Positions 13,948 to 13,975 of a DNA stretch of 13,975 nucleotides are shown here, piece by piece. Origin of the DNA: an uncultured Dialister sp. (GTDB lineage Bacteria; Bacillota; Negativicutes; Veillonellales; Dialisteraceae); contig NZ_CAAFRZ010000134.1 in the NCBI RefSeq assembly GCF_900765565.1, positions 1-13,975 on the forward strand, read 5' to 3'. The first letter of the stretch is position 1. Every line of letters starts with the position of its first letter. Made by a program: the position numbers and the translations under genes. The notes under the pieces are model-generated. The model had not been told where the DNA came from, ran no database searches, and was given only the letters and a program-made list of their open reading frames with translations.

Positions 13948-13973
13948 GCAGCTCTCTTCGGGGAAGAGAGCCT
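13948..13973. repeat. Second copy of the GCTCTCTTC hairpin at the right edge
   Basis: Twenty-six bases here are identical to 13726-13751, the long hairpin of copy B. The P1/P2 part of the element does not precede it, so the hairpin is either a separate repeat module or belongs to an element that continues past the window. Confidence 0.7.
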
Positions 13974-13975
13974 AC

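Overview
The window looks like chromosome from an anaerobic Firmicute of moderate to high GC. The evidence is a short clostridial-type ThiC, strong AGGAGG-type ribosome binding sites, sigma-A-like promoters, and tRNA genes that encode their own CCA. The repeat-rich spacers and overall style remind me of Negativicutes (Dialister/Megasphaera-like), but that is an impression and not something the sequence proves. Every protein gene and every tRNA lies on the minus strand.

Layout from left to right. 1-284 is a non-coding palindromic repeat element. 285-1919 is a stand-alone OLD-family ATPase/TOPRIM nuclease with its own extended -10 promoter. 1920-2169 is a repeat-filled spacer. 2170-3477 is thiC, preceded by a complete TPP-riboswitch leader: promoter, aptamer and intrinsic terminator. 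3777-4212 is a tRNA cluster read as Asp, Gly, Cys, Leu, with a clear promoter and terminator. 4213-4421 is a palindromic spacer. 4422-11515 is a complete Wadjet anti-plasmid system with DUF3375-type JetA. It is read jetA, jetB, jetC with overlapping genes, then jetD after an unusual 429-bp spacer full of repeats and structured DNA. 11560-11952 encodes a small four-helix membrane protein just upstream of jetA. 11978-12137 is tRNA-Arg with promoter and terminator. 12249-13349 is alr (alanine racemase) with a long terminator-like hairpin in its leader. 13431-13975 has no gene and holds more hairpins and repeats.

How it works together. JetA (kleisin-like), JetB (KITE-like) and JetC (SMC-like) should form an SMC loop extruder, and JetD (TOPRIM nuclease) should cut the extruded circular DNA. 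The OLD nuclease is a second candidate defence gene nearby. thiC, alr and the tRNAs are housekeeping. The Wadjet block is framed by tRNA genes on both sides, which fits an accessory locus in a tRNA-bounded site, although I see no integrase or direct repeat.

The most unusual content is in the spacers. Two copies of a structured element (about 5833-5986 and 13633-13771) share loop sequences and dimensions while their helices differ by compensatory changes. One copy lies inside the Wadjet operon. At least two further families of palindromic repeats fill the other spacers, and one supplies the last codons and the stop of jetC. I see no transposase, integrase, CRISPR array or rRNA.
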